DNA from: Lasioglossum baleicum
Taxonomy: Eukaryota > Arthropoda > Insecta > Hymenoptera > Halictidae
DNA length: 64,000 nucleotides
Assembly (NCBI RefSeq): GCF_051020765.1
Contig: NW_027469545.1
Location: forward strand, 40,992-104,991
Reading direction: 5' to 3'
Below are positions 1-15,268 of the stretch, piece after piece. The position numbers were made by a program, and so were the translations under genes. Position 1 is the first letter of the stretch, and every line of letters starts with the position of its first letter. The notes beneath the pieces were generated by a model. That model did no database searches. It saw only the letters and a list, made by a program, of their open reading frames with translations, and was not told the DNA's origin.

Positions 1-3000
1 GCACAACGCAGAACGCATAACGCATAACGCATAACGCATAACGCATAACGCATAACGCATAACGCATAACGCATAACGCATAACGCATAACGCATAACGC
101 ATAACGCATAACGCATAACGCATAACGCATAACGCATAACGCATAACGCATAACGCATAACGCATAACGCATAACGCATAACGCATAACGCATAACGCAT
201 AACGCTTAACGCATAACGCATAACGCATAACGCTTAACGCATAGCCCATAACGCATAGCCCATAACTCATAACGCATAACGCATCGCGCATAACGCATAA
301 CGGATAACGCATAACGCATAACGCATAACGCATAACGGATAACGCATAACGCTTAACGCATAGCCCATAGCGCATAACGCATAACGCATAACGCATAACG
401 CATAACGCATAACGCATAACGCATAACGCATAACGCATAACGCATAACGCATAACGCTTAACACATAACGCATAACGCATAACGCATAACGCATAATGCA
501 TAACGCATAACGCATAACGCATAACGCATAACGCATAACGCATATCGCATAACGCATAACGCATAACGCATAACGCATAACGCATAACGCATAACGCATA
601 ACGCATAACGCATAACGCATAACGCATATCGCATAACGCATAACGCTTAACGCATAACGCTTAACGCATAACGCATTACGCATAACGCATAACGCATAAC
701 GGATAACGCATGACGCATAACGCATAGCGCATAACGCATAACGCATAACGCATAACGCATAACGCATAACGCATAACGCATAACGCATAACGCATAACGC
801 ATAACGCATAACGCATAACGCATAACGCATAACGCATAACGCATAACGCATAACGCATAACGCATAACGCTTAACGCATAACGAATAACGCATAACGCAT
901 AACGCATAACGCTTAACGCATAGCCCATAACGCATAGCCCATAACTCATAACGCATAACGCATCGCGCATAACGCATAACGGATAACGCATAACGCATAA
1001 CGCATAACGCATAACGGATAACGCATAACGCTTAACGCATAACGGATAACGCATGACGCATAACGCATAGCGCATAACGCATAACTCATAACGCATAACG
1101 CATAACGCTTAACGCATAGCCCATAACGCATAACGCATAACGCATCACGCATAACGCATAACGCATAACGCATAACGCATAACGCATAACGCATAACGCA
1201 TAACGCATAACGCATAACGCATAACGCATAACGCATAACGCATAACGCATAACGCATAACGCATAACGCATAACGCATAACGCATAACGCATAACGCATA
1301 ACGCATAACGCATAACGCATAACGCATAACGCATAACGCATAACGCATAATGCATAACGCATAACGCTTAACGCATAGCCCATAACGCATAACGCATAAC
1401 GCATCACGCATAACGCATAACGGATAACGCATAACGCATAACGTATAACGCATAACGCATAACGTATAACGCGTAACGCATAACGCATAACGCATAACGC
1501 ATAACACATATCGCATAACGCATAACGCATAACGCTTAACGCATAACGCATAACGCATAACGCATAACGCATAACGGATAACGCATAACGCATAACGCAT
1601 ATCGCATAACGCATAACGCTTAACGCATAACGCTTAACGCATAACGCATAACGCATAACGCATAACGCATAACGCATAACGCTTAACGCATAACGCATAA
1701 CGCATAACGCATAACGCATAACGCATAACGCATAACGCATAACGCATAACGCATAACGCATAACGCATAACGCATAACGCATAACGCATAACGCATAACG
1801 CATATCGCATAACGCATAACGCTTAACGCATAACGCATTACGCATAACGCATAACGCATAACGGATAACGCATGACGCATAACGCATAACGCACAACGCA
1901 GAACGCATAACGCATAACGCATAACGCATAACGCATAACGCATAACGCATAACGCATAACGCATAACGCATAACGCATAACGCATAACGCATAACGCATA
2001 ACGCATAACGCATAACGCATAACGCATAACGCATAACGCATAACGCATAACGCATAACGCATAACGCATAACGCATAACGCATAACGCATAACGCATAAC
2101 GCATAACGCATAACGCATAACGCATAACGCATAACGCATAACGCATAACGCATAACGCATAACGCATAACGCATAACGCATAACGCATAACGCATAACGC
2201 ATAACGCATAACGCATAACGCATAACGCATAACGCATAACGCATAACGCATAACGCATAACGCATAACGCATAACGCATAACGCATAACGCATAACGCAT
2301 AACGCATAACGCATAACGCATAACGCATAACGCATAACGCATAACGCATAACGCATAACGCATAACGCATAACGCATAACGCATAACGCATGACGCATAA
2401 CGCATAACTCATAACGCATAACGCATAACGCATAACGCATAATGCATAACGCATAACGCTTAACGCATAGCCCATAACGCATAACGCATAACGCATCACG
2501 CATAACGCATAACGTATAACGCGTAACGCATAACGCATAACGAATAACGCATAACGCTTAACGCATAACGCATAACGCATAACGGATAACGCTTAACGCA
2601 TAACGCATAACGCATAACGCATAACGCATAACGCATAACGGATAACGCATAACGCATATCGCATAACGCATAACGCTTAACGCATAACGCTTAACGCATA
2701 ACGCATAACGCATAACGCATAACGCATAACGCATAACGCTTAACGCATATCGCATAACGCATAACGCTTAACGCATAACGCTTAACGCATAACGCATAAC
2801 GCATAACGCATAACGCATAACGCATAACGCATAACGCATAACGCATAACGCATAACGCATTACGGATAACGCATAACGCATAACGCATAACGCTTAACGC
2901 ATAACGCCTAACGCATAACGCATAACGCATAACGCATAACGCATCACGCATAACGCATAACGTATAACGCGTAACGCATAACGCATAACGAATAACGCAT

Positions 3001-3520
3001 AACGCTTAACGCATAACGCATAACGCATAACGGATAACGCATAACGCATAACGTATAACGCATAACGCATAACGTATAACGCGTAACGCATAACGCATAA
3101 CGCATAACACATATCGCATAACGCATAACGCATAACGCTTAACGCATAACGCATAACGCATAACGCATAACGCATAACGGATAACGCATAACGCATATCG
3201 CATAACGCATAACGCATAACGTATAACGCGTAACGCATAACGCATAACGCATAACGCATAACGCATAACGCATAACGCATAACGCATAACGCATAACGCA
3301 TAACGCATAACGCATAACGCATAACGCATAACGCATAACGCATAACGCATAACGCATAACGCATAACGCATAACGCATAACGCATAACGCTTAACGCATA
3401 ACGCATAACGCATAACGCATAACGCATAACGCATAACGCATAACGCATAACGCATAACGCATAACGCATAACGCATAACGCATAACGCATAACGCATAAC
3501 GCATAACGCATAACGCATAA
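1..3520. repeat. Array domain 1: mixed variant units
   Basis: This is a variant-rich part of the array. The pair gcacaac, gcagaac opens the window and recurs at 1,891 (offset 1,890 = 270 units). Recurring words include gcttaac followed by gcatagc and ccataac (near 235, 915, 1,375, 2,465), gcatcgc followed by gcataac (near 285 and 962), and ggataac. Partial E-like strings with gtataac and gcgtaac lie near 1,440-1,510, 2,515 and 2,960-3,115. A nearly pure tract spans about 1,905-2,390. I see no gene or regulatory element. Confidence 0.9.
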
Positions 3521-3563
3521 CACATAACGCATAACGCATAACGCATAACACATAACGCATAAC

Positions 3564-3579
3564 GTTCAATGAAAAAGTC
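3564..3579 (+). repeat. Degenerate insert copy 1 (subtype a)
   Basis: The 16 bases gttcaatgaaaaagtc plus the next five replace three consecutive units (21 bases) and keep the 7-base phase. Against three GCATAAC units there are eight mismatches. Upstream are two acataac units 28 bases apart (from 3,521 and 3,549); downstream are gtataac and ggataac. On the - strand it reads MTFSLNV in one frame, so it does not close that frame. Confidence 0.95.
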
Positions 3580-4458
3580 ATAACGTATAACGGATAACGC
3601 ATAACGCATAACGCATAACGCATAACGCATAACGCATAACGCATAACGCATAACGCATAACGCATAACGCATAACGCATAACGCATAACGCATAACGCAT
3701 AACGCATAACGCATAACGCATAACGCATAACGCATAACGCATAACGCATAACGCATAACGCATAACGCATAACGCATAACGCATAACGCATAACGCATAA
3801 CACATAACGCATAACGCATAACGCTTAACGCATAACGCATTACGCATAACGCATAACGCATAACGGATAACGCATGACGCATAACGCATAACGCACAACG
3901 CATAACGCACAACGCATAACGCATAACGCATAACGCATAACGCATAACGCATAACGCATAACGCATAACGCATAACGCATAACGCATAACGCATAACGCA
4001 TAACGCATAACGCATAACGCATAACGCATAACGCATAACGCATAACGCATAACGCATAACGCATAACGCATAACGCATAACGCATAACGCATAACGCATA
4101 ACGCATAACGCATAACGCATAACGCATAACGCATAACGCATAACGCATAACGCATAACGCATAACGCATAACGCATAACGCATAACGCATAACGCATAAC
4201 GCATAACGCATAACGCATAACGCATAACGCATAACGCATAACGCATAACGCATAACGCATAACGCATAACGCATAACGCATAACGCATAACGCATAACGC
4301 ATAACGCATAACGCATAACGCATAACGCATAACGCATAACGCATAACGCATAACGCATAACGCATAACGCATAACGCATAACGCATAACGCATAACGCAT
4401 AACGCATGACGCATAACGCATAACGCATAACGCATAACGCATAACGCATAACGCATAA

Positions 4459-4683
4459 TGCATAACGCATAACGCTTAACGCATAGCCCATAACGCATAA
4501 CGCATAACGCATCACGAATAACGCATAACGTATAACGCGTAACGCATAACGCATAACGAATAACGCATAACGCTTAACGCATAACGCATAACGCATAACG
4601 GATAACGCATAACGCATAACGTATAACGCATAACGCATAACGTATAACGCGTAACGCATAACGCATAACGCATAACACATATC
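4459..4683. repeat. E block 1
   Basis: A 225-base word. In order it holds gcataat, gcttaac, gcatagc, ccataac, gcatcac, gtataac, gcgtaac, gaataac, gcttaac, ggataac, two gtataac, gcgtaac, acataTC. This copy has gaataac in place of gcataac directly after gcatcac. Confidence 0.85.
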
Positions 4684-5481
4684 GCATAACGCATAACGCA
4701 TAACGCTTAACGCATAACGCATAACGCATACCGCATAACGGATAACGCATAACGCATAACGCATATCGCATAACGCATAACGCTTAACGCATAACGCTTA
4801 ACGCATAACGCATAACGCATAACGCATAACGCATAACGCATAACGCTTAACGCATAACGCATAACGCATAACGCATAACGCATAACGCATAACGCATAAC
4901 GCATAACGCATAACGCATAACGCATAACGCATAACGCATTACGGATAACGCATAACGCATAACGCATAACGCTTAACGCATAACGCCTAACGCATAACGC
5001 GTAACGCATAATGCATAACGCATAACGCTTAACGCATAGCCCATAACGCATAACGCATAACGCATCGCGCATAACGCATAACGGATAACGCATAACGCAT
5101 AACGCATAACGCATAACGCATAACGCATAACGGATAACGCATAACGCATAACGCATAACGTATAACGCATAACGCATAACGTATAACGCGTAACGCATAA
5201 CGCATAACGCATAACACATATCGCATAACGCATAACGCATAACGCTTAACGCATAACGCATAACGCATAACGCATAACGCATAACGGATAACGCATAACG
5301 CATAACGCATATCGCATAACGCATAACGCTTAATGCATAACGCTTAACGCATAACGCATAACGCATAACGCATAACGCTTAACGCATAACGCATAACGCA
5401 TAACGCATAACGCATAACGCATAACGCATAACGCATAACGCATAACGCATAACGCATAACGCATAACACATAACGCATAAC

Positions 5482-5497
5482 GTTCAATGAAAAAGTC
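5482..5497 (+). repeat. Degenerate insert copy 2 (subtype b)
   Basis: Identical 16-base insert. It has a single acataac marker 15 bases upstream (from 5,467) and gcataac then ggataac downstream. It is 1,918 bases (274 units) from copy 1. The lead-in contains the rare run gcttaat, gcataac, gcttaac near 5,330, which is nearly shared only with copy 7. Confidence 0.95.
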
Positions 5498-8035
5498 ATA
5501 ACGCATAACGGATAACGCATAACGCATAACGCATAACGCATAACGCATAACGCATAACGCATAACGCATAACGCATAACGCATAACGCATAACGCATAAC
5601 GCATAACGCATAACGCATAACGCATAACGCATAACGCATAACGCATAACGCATAACGCATAACGCATAACGCATAACGCATAACGCATAACGCATAACGC
5701 ATAACGCATAACGCATAACGCATAACGCATAACGCATAACGCATAACGCATAACGCATAACGCATAACGCATAACGCATAACGCATAACGCATAACGCAT
5801 AACGCATAACGCATAACGCATAACGCATAACGCATAACGCATAACGCATAACGCATAACGCTTAACGCATAACGCATAACGCATAACGCATAACGCATAA
5901 TGCATAACGCATAACGCTTAACGCATAGCCCATAACGCATAGCCCATAACGCATAACGCATAACGCATCGCGCATAACGCATAACGGATAACGCATAACT
6001 CATAACGCATAACGCATAACGGATAACGCATAACGCTTAACGCATAGCCCATAGCGCATAACGCATAACGCATAACGCATAACGCATAACGCATAACGCA
6101 TAACGCATAACGCATAACGCATAACGCATAACGCATAACGCATAACGCTTAACACATAACGCATAACGCATAACGCATAACGCATAACGCATAACGCATA
6201 ATGCATAACGCATAACGCTTAACGCATAGCCCATAGCGCATAACGCATAACGCATAACGCATAACGCATAACGCATAACGCATAACGCATAACGCATAAC
6301 GCATAACGCATAACGCATAACGCATAACGCATAACGCATAACGCATAACGCATAACGCATAACGCATAACGCATAACGCATAACGCATAACGCATAACGC
6401 ATAACGCATAACGCATAACGCATAACGCATAACGCATAACGCATAACGCATAACGCATAACGCATAACGCATAACGCATAACGCATAACGCATAACGCAT
6501 AACGCATAACGCATAACGCATAACGCATAACGCATAACGCATAACGCATAACGCATAACGCATAACGCATAACGCATAACGCATAACGCATAACGCATAA
6601 CGCATAACGCATAACGCATTACGCATAACGCATATCGCATAACGCATAACGCTTAACGCATAACGCATTACGCATAACGCATAACGCATAACGGATAACG
6701 CATGACGCATGACGCATAACGCACAACGCATAACGCACAACGCATAACGCATAACGCATAACGCATAACGCATAACGCATAACGCATAACGCATAACGCA
6801 TAACGCATAACGCATAACGCATAACGCATAACGCATAACGCATAACGCATAACGCATAACGCATAACGCATAACGCATAACGCATAACGCATAACGCATA
6901 ACGCATAACGCATAACGCATAACGCATAACGCATAACGCATAACGCATAACGCATAACGCATAACGCATAACGCATAACGCATAACGCATAACGCATAAC
7001 GCATAACGCATAACGCATAACGCATAACGCATAACGCATAACGCATAACGCATAACGCATAACGCATAACGCATAACGCATAACGCATAACGCATAACGC
7101 ATAACGCATAACGCATAACGCATAACGCATAACGCATAACGCATAACGCATAACGCATAACGCATAACGCATAACGCATAACGCATAACGCATAACGCCT
7201 AACGCATAACGCATAACGCATAACGCATAACGCATAACGCATAACGCATAACGCATAACGCATAACGCATAACGCATAACGCATAACGCATAACGCATAA
7301 CGCATAACGCATAACGCATAACGCATAACGCATAACGCATAACGCATAACGCATAACGCATAACGCATAACGCATAACGCATAACGCATAACGCATAACG
7401 CACAACGCATAACGCATAACGCATAACGCATAACGCATAACGCATAACGCATAACGCATAACGCATAACGCATAACGCATAACGCATAACGCATAACGCA
7501 TAACGCATAACGCATAACGCATAACGCATAACGCATAACGCATAACGCATAACGCATAACGCATAACGCATAACGCATAACGCATAACGCATAACGCATA
7601 ACGCATAACGCATAACGCATAACGCATAACGCATAACGCATAACGCATAACGCATAACGCATAACGCATAACGCATAACGCATAACGCATAACGCATAAC
7701 GCATAACGCATAACGCATAACGCATAACGCATAACGCATAACGCATAACGCATAACGCATAACGCATAACGCATAACGCATAACGCATAACGCATAACGC
7801 ATAACGCATAACGCATAACGCATAACGCATAACGCATAACGCATAACGCATAACGCATAACGCATAACGCATAACGCATAACGCATAACGCATAACGCAT
7901 AACGCATAACGCATAACGCATAACGCATAACGCATAACGCATGACGCATAACGCATAACGCATAACGCATAACGCATAACGCATAACGCATAACTCATAA
8001 CGCATAACGCATAACGCATAACGCATAACGCATAA

Positions 8036-8260
8036 TGCATAACGCATAACGCTTAACGCATAGCCCATAACGCATAACGCATAACGCATCACGCATAACG
8101 CATAACGTATAACGCGTAACGCATAACGCATAACGAATAACGCATAACGCTTAACGCATAACGCATAACGCATAACGGATAACGCATAACGCATAACGTA
8201 TAACGCATAACGCATAACGTATAACGCGTAACGCATAACGCATAACGCATAACACATATC
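8036..8260. repeat. E block 2
   Basis: Same ordered variant units as the other E blocks. Matches 9,079-9,303 at offset 1,043 (149 units) and 11,536-11,760 at offset 3,500 (500 units), with no difference seen by eye. Confidence 0.88.
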
Positions 8261-9078
8261 GCATAACGCATAACGCATAACGCTTAACGCATAACGCATA
8301 GCGCATAACGCATAACGGATAACGCATAACGCATAACGCATATCGCATAACGCATAACGCTTAACGCATAACGCTTAACGCATAACGCATAACGCATAAC
8401 GCATAACGCATAACGCATAACGCATAACGCTTAACGCATAACGCATAACGCATAACGCATAACGCATAACGCATAACGCATAACGCATAACGCATAACGC
8501 TTAACGCATAACGCATAACGCATAACGCTTAACGCATAACGCTTAACGCATAACGCATAACGCATAACGCATAACGCATAACGCATAACGCTTAACGCAT
8601 AACGCATAACGCATAACGCATAACGCATAACGCATAACGCATAACGCATAACGCATAACGCATAACGCATAACGCATAACGCATAACGCATAACGCATAA
8701 CGCATAACGCATAACGCATAACGCATAACGCATAACGCATAACGCATAACGCATAACGCATAACGCATAACGCATAACGCATAACGCATAACGCATAACG
8801 CATAACGCATAACGCATAACGCATAACGCATAACGCATAACGCATAACGCATAACGCATAACGCATAACGCATAACGCATAACGCATAACGCATAACGCA
8901 TAACGTATAACGCATAACGCATAACGCATAACGCATAACGCATGACGCATGACGCATAACGCATAACGCATAACGCATAACGCATAACGCATAACGCATA
9001 ACGCATAACGCATAACGCATAACGCATAACGCATAACGCATAACGCATAACGCATAACGCATAACGCATAACGCATAA

Positions 9079-9303
9079 TGCATAACGCATAACGCTTAAC
9101 GCATAGCCCATAACGCATAACGCATAACGCATCACGCATAACGCATAACGTATAACGCGTAACGCATAACGCATAACGAATAACGCATAACGCTTAACGC
9201 ATAACGCATAACGCATAACGGATAACGCATAACGCATAACGTATAACGCATAACGCATAACGTATAACGCGTAACGCATAACGCATAACGCATAACACAT
9301 ATC
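9079..9303. repeat. E block 3
   Basis: Full 225-base E block. The next copy begins only 602 bases (86 units) later. It is preceded by a tract with two adjacent gcatgac units near 8,943. Confidence 0.88.
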
Positions 9304-9680
9304 GCATAACGCATAACGCATAACGCTTAACGCATAACGCATAACGCATAACGCATAACGCATAACGGATAACGCATAACGCATAACGCATATCGCATAA
9401 CGCATAACGCTTAACGCATAACGCTTAACGCATAACGCATAACGCATAACGCATAACGCATAACGCATAACGCTTAACGCATAACGCATAACGCATAACG
9501 CATAACGCATAACGCATAACGCATAACGCATAACGCATAACGCATAACGCATAACGCATAACGCATAACGCATAACGCATAACACATAACGCATAACGCA
9601 TAACGCATAACGCATAACACATAACGCATAACGCATAACGCATAACGCATAACGCATAACGCATAACGCATAACGCATAA

Positions 9681-9905
9681 TGCATAACGCATAACGCTTA
9701 ACGCATAGCCCATAACGCATAACGCATAACGCATCACGCATAACGCATAACGTATAACGCGTAACGCATAACGCATAACGAATAACGCATAACGCTTAAC
9801 GCATAACGCATAACGCATAACGGATAACGCATAACGCATAACGTATAACGCATAACGCATAACGTATAACGCGTAACGCATAACGCATAACGCATAACAC
9901 ATATC
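9681..9905. repeat. E block 4
   Basis: Full 225-base E block with the same order of variants. It is followed, after gcatatc and paired gcttaac units, by degenerate insert copy 3. Confidence 0.88.
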
Positions 9906-10248
9906 GCATAACGCATAACGCATAACGCTTAACGCATAACGCATAACGCATAACGCATAACGGATAACGCATAACGCATAACGCATATCGCATAACGCAT
10001 AACGCTTAACGCATAACGCTTAACGCATAACGCATAACGCATAACGCATAACGCATAACGCATAACGCTTAACGCATAACGCATAACGCATAACGCATAA
10101 CGCATAACGCATAACGCATAACGCATAACGCATAACGCATAACGCATAACGCATAACGCATAACGCATAACGCATAACGCATAACGCATAACGCATAACA
10201 CATAACGCATAACGCATAACGCATAACGCATAACACATAACGCATAAC

Positions 10249-10264
10249 GTTCAATGAAAAAGTC
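10249..10264 (+). repeat. Degenerate insert copy 3 (subtype a)
   Basis: Identical 16-base insert. Two acataac markers lie upstream, from 10,199 and 10,234 (35 bases apart); gtataac and ggataac follow. It is 4,767 bases (681 units) after copy 2. Confidence 0.95.
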
Positions 10265-10864
10265 ATAACGTATAACGGATAACGCATAACGCATAACGCA
10301 TAACGCATAACGCATAACGCATAACGCATAACGCATAACGCATAACGCATAACGCATAACGCATAACGCATAACGCATAACGCATAACGCATAACGCATA
10401 ACGCATAACGCATAACGCATAACGCATAACGCATAACGGATAACGCATAACGCATAACGCATAACGCATAACGCATAACGCATAACGCATAACGCATAAC
10501 GCATAACGCATAACGCATAACGCATAACGCATAACGCATAACGCATAACGCATAACGCATAACGCATAACGCATAACGCATAACGCATAACGCATAACGC
10601 ATAACGCATAACGCATAACGCATAACGCATAACGCATAACGCATAACGCATAACGCATAACGCATAACGCATAACGCATAACGCATAACGCATAACGCAT
10701 AACGCATAACGCATAACGCATAACGCATAACGCATAACGCATAACGCATAACGCATAACGCATAACGCATAACGCATAACGCATAACGCATAACGCATAA
10801 CGCATAACGCATAACACATAACGCATAACGCATAACGCATAACGCATAACACATAACGCATAAC

Positions 10865-10880
10865 GTTCAATGAAAAAGTC
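10865..10880 (+). repeat. Degenerate insert copy 4 (subtype a)
   Basis: Identical insert only 616 bases (88 units) after copy 3. The same double acataac markers (from 10,815 and 10,850) lie upstream and the same gtataac, ggataac downstream. Copies 3 and 4 look like a recent local duplication. Confidence 0.95.
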
Positions 10881-11535
10881 ATAACGTATAACGGATAACG
10901 CATAACGCATAACGCATAACGCATAACGCATAACGCATAACGCATAACGCATAACGCATAACGCATAACGCATAACGCATAACGCATAACGCATAACGCA
11001 TAACGCATAACGCATAACGCATAACGCATAACGCATAACGCATAACGCATAACGGATAACGCATAACGCATAACGCATAACGCATAACGCATAACGCATA
11101 ACGCATAACGCATAACGCATAACGCATAACGCATAACGCATAACGCATAACGCATAACGCATAACGCATAACGCATAACGCATAACGCATAACGCATAAC
11201 GCATAACGCATAACGCATAACGCATAACGCATAACGCATAACGCATAACGCATAACGCATAACGCATAACGCATAACGCATAACGCATAACGCATAACGC
11301 ATAACGCATAACGCATAACGCATAACGCATAACGCATAACGCATAACGCATAACGCATAACGCATAACGCATAACGCATAACGCATAACGCATAACGCAT
11401 AACGCATAACGCATAACGCATAACGCATAACGCATAACGCTTAACGCATAACGCATAACGCATAACGCATAACGCATAACGCATAACGCATAACGCATAA
11501 CGCATAACGCATAACGCATAACGCATAACGCATAA

Positions 11536-11760
11536 TGCATAACGCATAACGCTTAACGCATAGCCCATAACGCATAACGCATAACGCATCACGCATAACG
11601 CATAACGTATAACGCGTAACGCATAACGCATAACGAATAACGCATAACGCTTAACGCATAACGCATAACGCATAACGGATAACGCATAACGCATAACGTA
11701 TAACGCATAACGCATAACGTATAACGCGTAACGCATAACGCATAACGCATAACACATATC
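11536..11760. repeat. E block 5
   Basis: Full E block, 1,855 bases (265 units) after the previous one. The string after it (gcttaac, ggataac, gcatatc, paired gcttaac) matches those after E blocks 3 and 4. Confidence 0.88.
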
Positions 11761-12559
11761 GCATAACGCATAACGCATAACGCTTAACGCATAACGCATA
11801 ACGCATAACGCATAACGCATAACGGATAACGCATAACGCATAACGCATATCGCATAACGCATAACGCTTAACGCATAACGCTTAACGCATAACGCATAAC
11901 GCATAACGCATAACGCATAACGCATAACGCTTAACGCATAACGCATAACGCATAACGCATAACGCATAACGCATAACGCATAACGCATAACGCATAACGC
12001 ATAACGCATAACGCATAACGCATAACGCATAACGCATAACGCATAACGCATAACGCATAACGCATAACGCATAACGCATAACGCATAACGCATAACGCAT
12101 AACGCATAACGCATAACGCATAACGCATAACGCATAACGCATAACGCATAACGCATAACGCATAACGCATAACGCATAACGCATAACGCTTAACGCATAA
12201 CGCATAACGCATAACGCATAACGCATAATGCATAACGCATAACGCTTAACGCATAGCCCATAACGCATAGCCCATAACTCATAACACATAACGCATCGCG
12301 CATAACGCATAACGGATAACGCATAACGCATAACGCATAACGCATAACGGATAACGCATAACGCTTAACGCATAGCCCATAGCGCATAACGCATAACGCA
12401 TAACGCATAACGCATAACGCATAACGCATAACGCATAACGCATAACGCATAACGCATAACGCTTAACACATAACGCATAACGCATAACGCATAACGCATA
12501 ATGCATAACGCATGACGCATAACGCATAACGCATAACGCATAACGCATATCGCATAACG

Positions 12560-13168
12560 CATAACGCATAACGCATAACGCATAACGCATAACGCATAAC
12601 GCATAACGCATAACGCATAACGCATATCGCATAACGCATAACGCTTAACGCATAACGCTTAACGCATAACGCATTACGCATAACGCATAACGCATAACGG
12701 ATAACGCATGACGCATAACGCATAACGCATAACGCATAACTCATAACGCATAACGCATAACGCTTAACGCATAGCCCATAACGCATAACGCATAACGCAT
12801 CACGCATAACGCATAACGTATAACGCGTAACGCATAACAGATAACGAATAACGCATAACGCTTAACGCATAACGCATAACGCATAACGGATAACGCATAA
12901 CGGATAACGCATAACGCATAACGTATAACGCGTAACGCGTAACGCATAACGCATAACGCATAACGCATAACGCATAACGCATAACGCATAACGCATAACG
13001 CATAACGCATAACGCATAACGCATAACGCATAACGCATAACGCATAACGCATAACGCATAACGCATAACGCATAACGCATAACGCATAACGCATAACGCA
13101 TAACGCATAACGCATAACGGATAACGCATAACGCATAACGCATAACGCATAACGCATAACGCATAACG
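12560..13168. repeat. 2.1-kb duplication, left anchor segment
   Basis: By eye identical to 14,660-15,268 (offset 2,100). Carries gcatatc, two gcttaac, gcattac, ggataac, gcatgac, tcataac, gcatagc, ccataac, gcatcac, gtataac, gcgtaac, agataac, gaataac, two ggataac, gtataac and two adjacent gcgtaac. The first difference is ggataac at 13,168, where the second copy has gcataac. Confidence 0.86.
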
Positions 13169-14049
13169 GATAACGCATAACGCATAACGCATAACGCATA
13201 ACGCATAACGCATAACGCATAACGCATAACGCATAACGCATAACACATATCGCATAACGCATAACGCATAACGCTTAACGCATAACGCATAACGCATAAC
13301 GCATAACGCATAACGGATAACGCATAACGCATAACGCATAACGCATAACGCATAACGCATAACGCATAACGCATAACGCATAACGCATAACGCATAACGC
13401 ATAACGCATAACGCATAACGCATAACGCATAACGCATAACGCATAACGCATAACGCATAACGCATAACGCATAACGCATAACGCATAACGCATAACGCAT
13501 AACGCATAACGCATAACGTATAACGCATAACGCATAACGCATAACGCATAACGCATGACGCATGACGCATAACGCATAACGCATAACGCATAACGCATAA
13601 CGCATAACGCATAACGCATAACGCATAACGCATAACGCATAACGCATAACGCATAACGCATAACGCATAACGCATAACGCATAACGCATAATGCATAACG
13701 CATAACGCTTAGCGCATAGCCCATAACGCATAACGCATAACGCATCACGCATAACGCATAACGTATAACGCGTAACGCATAACGCATAACGAATAACGCA
13801 TAACGCTTAACGCATAACGCTTAACGCATAACGCATAACGCATAACGCATAACGCATAACGCATAACGCTTAACGCATAACGCATAACGCATAACGCATA
13901 ACGCATAACGCATAACGCATAACGCATAACGCATAACGCATAACGCATAACGCATAACGCATAACGCATAACGCATAACGCATAACGCATAACGCATAAC
14001 ACATAACGCATAACGCATAACGCATAACGCATAACACATAACGCATAAC

Positions 14050-14065
14050 GTTCAATGAAAAAGTC
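14050..14065 (+). repeat. Degenerate insert copy 5 (subtype a)
   Basis: Identical insert with double acataac markers from 14,000 and 14,035, followed by gtataac and ggataac. It lies in the first copy of the 2.1-kb duplication; the matching place in the second copy, near 16,157, has pure unit instead. Confidence 0.95.
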
Positions 14066-14659
14066 ATAACGTATAACGGATAACGCATAACGCATAACGC
14101 ATAACGCATAACGCATAACGCATAACGCATAACGCATAACGCATAACGCATAACGCATAACGCATAACGCATAACGCATAACGCATAACGCATAACGCAT
14201 AACGCATAACGCATAACGCATAACGCATAACGCATAACGCATAACGCATAACGCATAACGCATAACGCATAACGCATAACGCATAACGCATAACGCATAA
14301 CGCATAACGCATAACGCATAACGCATAACGCATAACGCATAACGCATAACGCATAACGCATAACGCATAACGCATAACGCATAACGCATAACGCATAACG
14401 CATAACGCATAACGCATAACGCATAACGCATAACGCATAACGCATAACGCATAACGCATAACGCATAACGCATAACGCATAACGCATAACGCATAACGCA
14501 TAACGCATAACGCATAACGCATAACGCATAACGCATAACGCTTAACGCATAACGCATAACGCATAACGCATAACGCATAATGCATAACGCATAACGCTTA
14601 ACGCATAGCCCATAACGCATAGCCCATAACTCATAACGCATATCGCATAACGCATAACG

Positions 14660-15268
14660 CATAACGCATAACGCATAACGCATAACGCATAACGCATAAC
14701 GCATAACGCATAACGCATAACGCATATCGCATAACGCATAACGCTTAACGCATAACGCTTAACGCATAACGCATTACGCATAACGCATAACGCATAACGG
14801 ATAACGCATGACGCATAACGCATAACGCATAACGCATAACTCATAACGCATAACGCATAACGCTTAACGCATAGCCCATAACGCATAACGCATAACGCAT
14901 CACGCATAACGCATAACGTATAACGCGTAACGCATAACAGATAACGAATAACGCATAACGCTTAACGCATAACGCATAACGCATAACGGATAACGCATAA
15001 CGGATAACGCATAACGCATAACGTATAACGCGTAACGCGTAACGCATAACGCATAACGCATAACGCATAACGCATAACGCATAACGCATAACGCATAACG
15101 CATAACGCATAACGCATAACGCATAACGCATAACGCATAACGCATAACGCATAACGCATAACGCATAACGCATAACGCATAACGCATAACGCATAACGCA
15201 TAACGCATAACGCATAACGGATAACGCATAACGCATAACGCATAACGCATAACGCATAACGCATAACG
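14660..15268. repeat. 2.1-kb duplication, right anchor segment
   Basis: Second copy of 12,560-13,168. The next shared marker, acataTC, is 2,051 bases from its partner rather than 2,100, so seven units were lost here or gained in the first copy. Later markers shift again by multiples of 7. Confidence 0.86.

Larger units (their letters stand above)
3521..12560. repeat. Array domain 2: insert-bearing and E-block domain
   Basis: This domain holds four of the nine 16-base degenerate inserts (3,564; 5,482; 10,249; 10,865) and five E blocks (from 4,459; 8,036; 9,079; 9,681; 11,536). The middle, about 6,237-7,942, is mostly pure unit with gcacaac near 6,721-6,740 and 7,401, and gcctaac at 7,196. A common lead-in to the inserts is gcatatc, then two gcttaac units separated by one gcataac, six units, another gcttaac, and a pure tract. 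Confidence 0.88.
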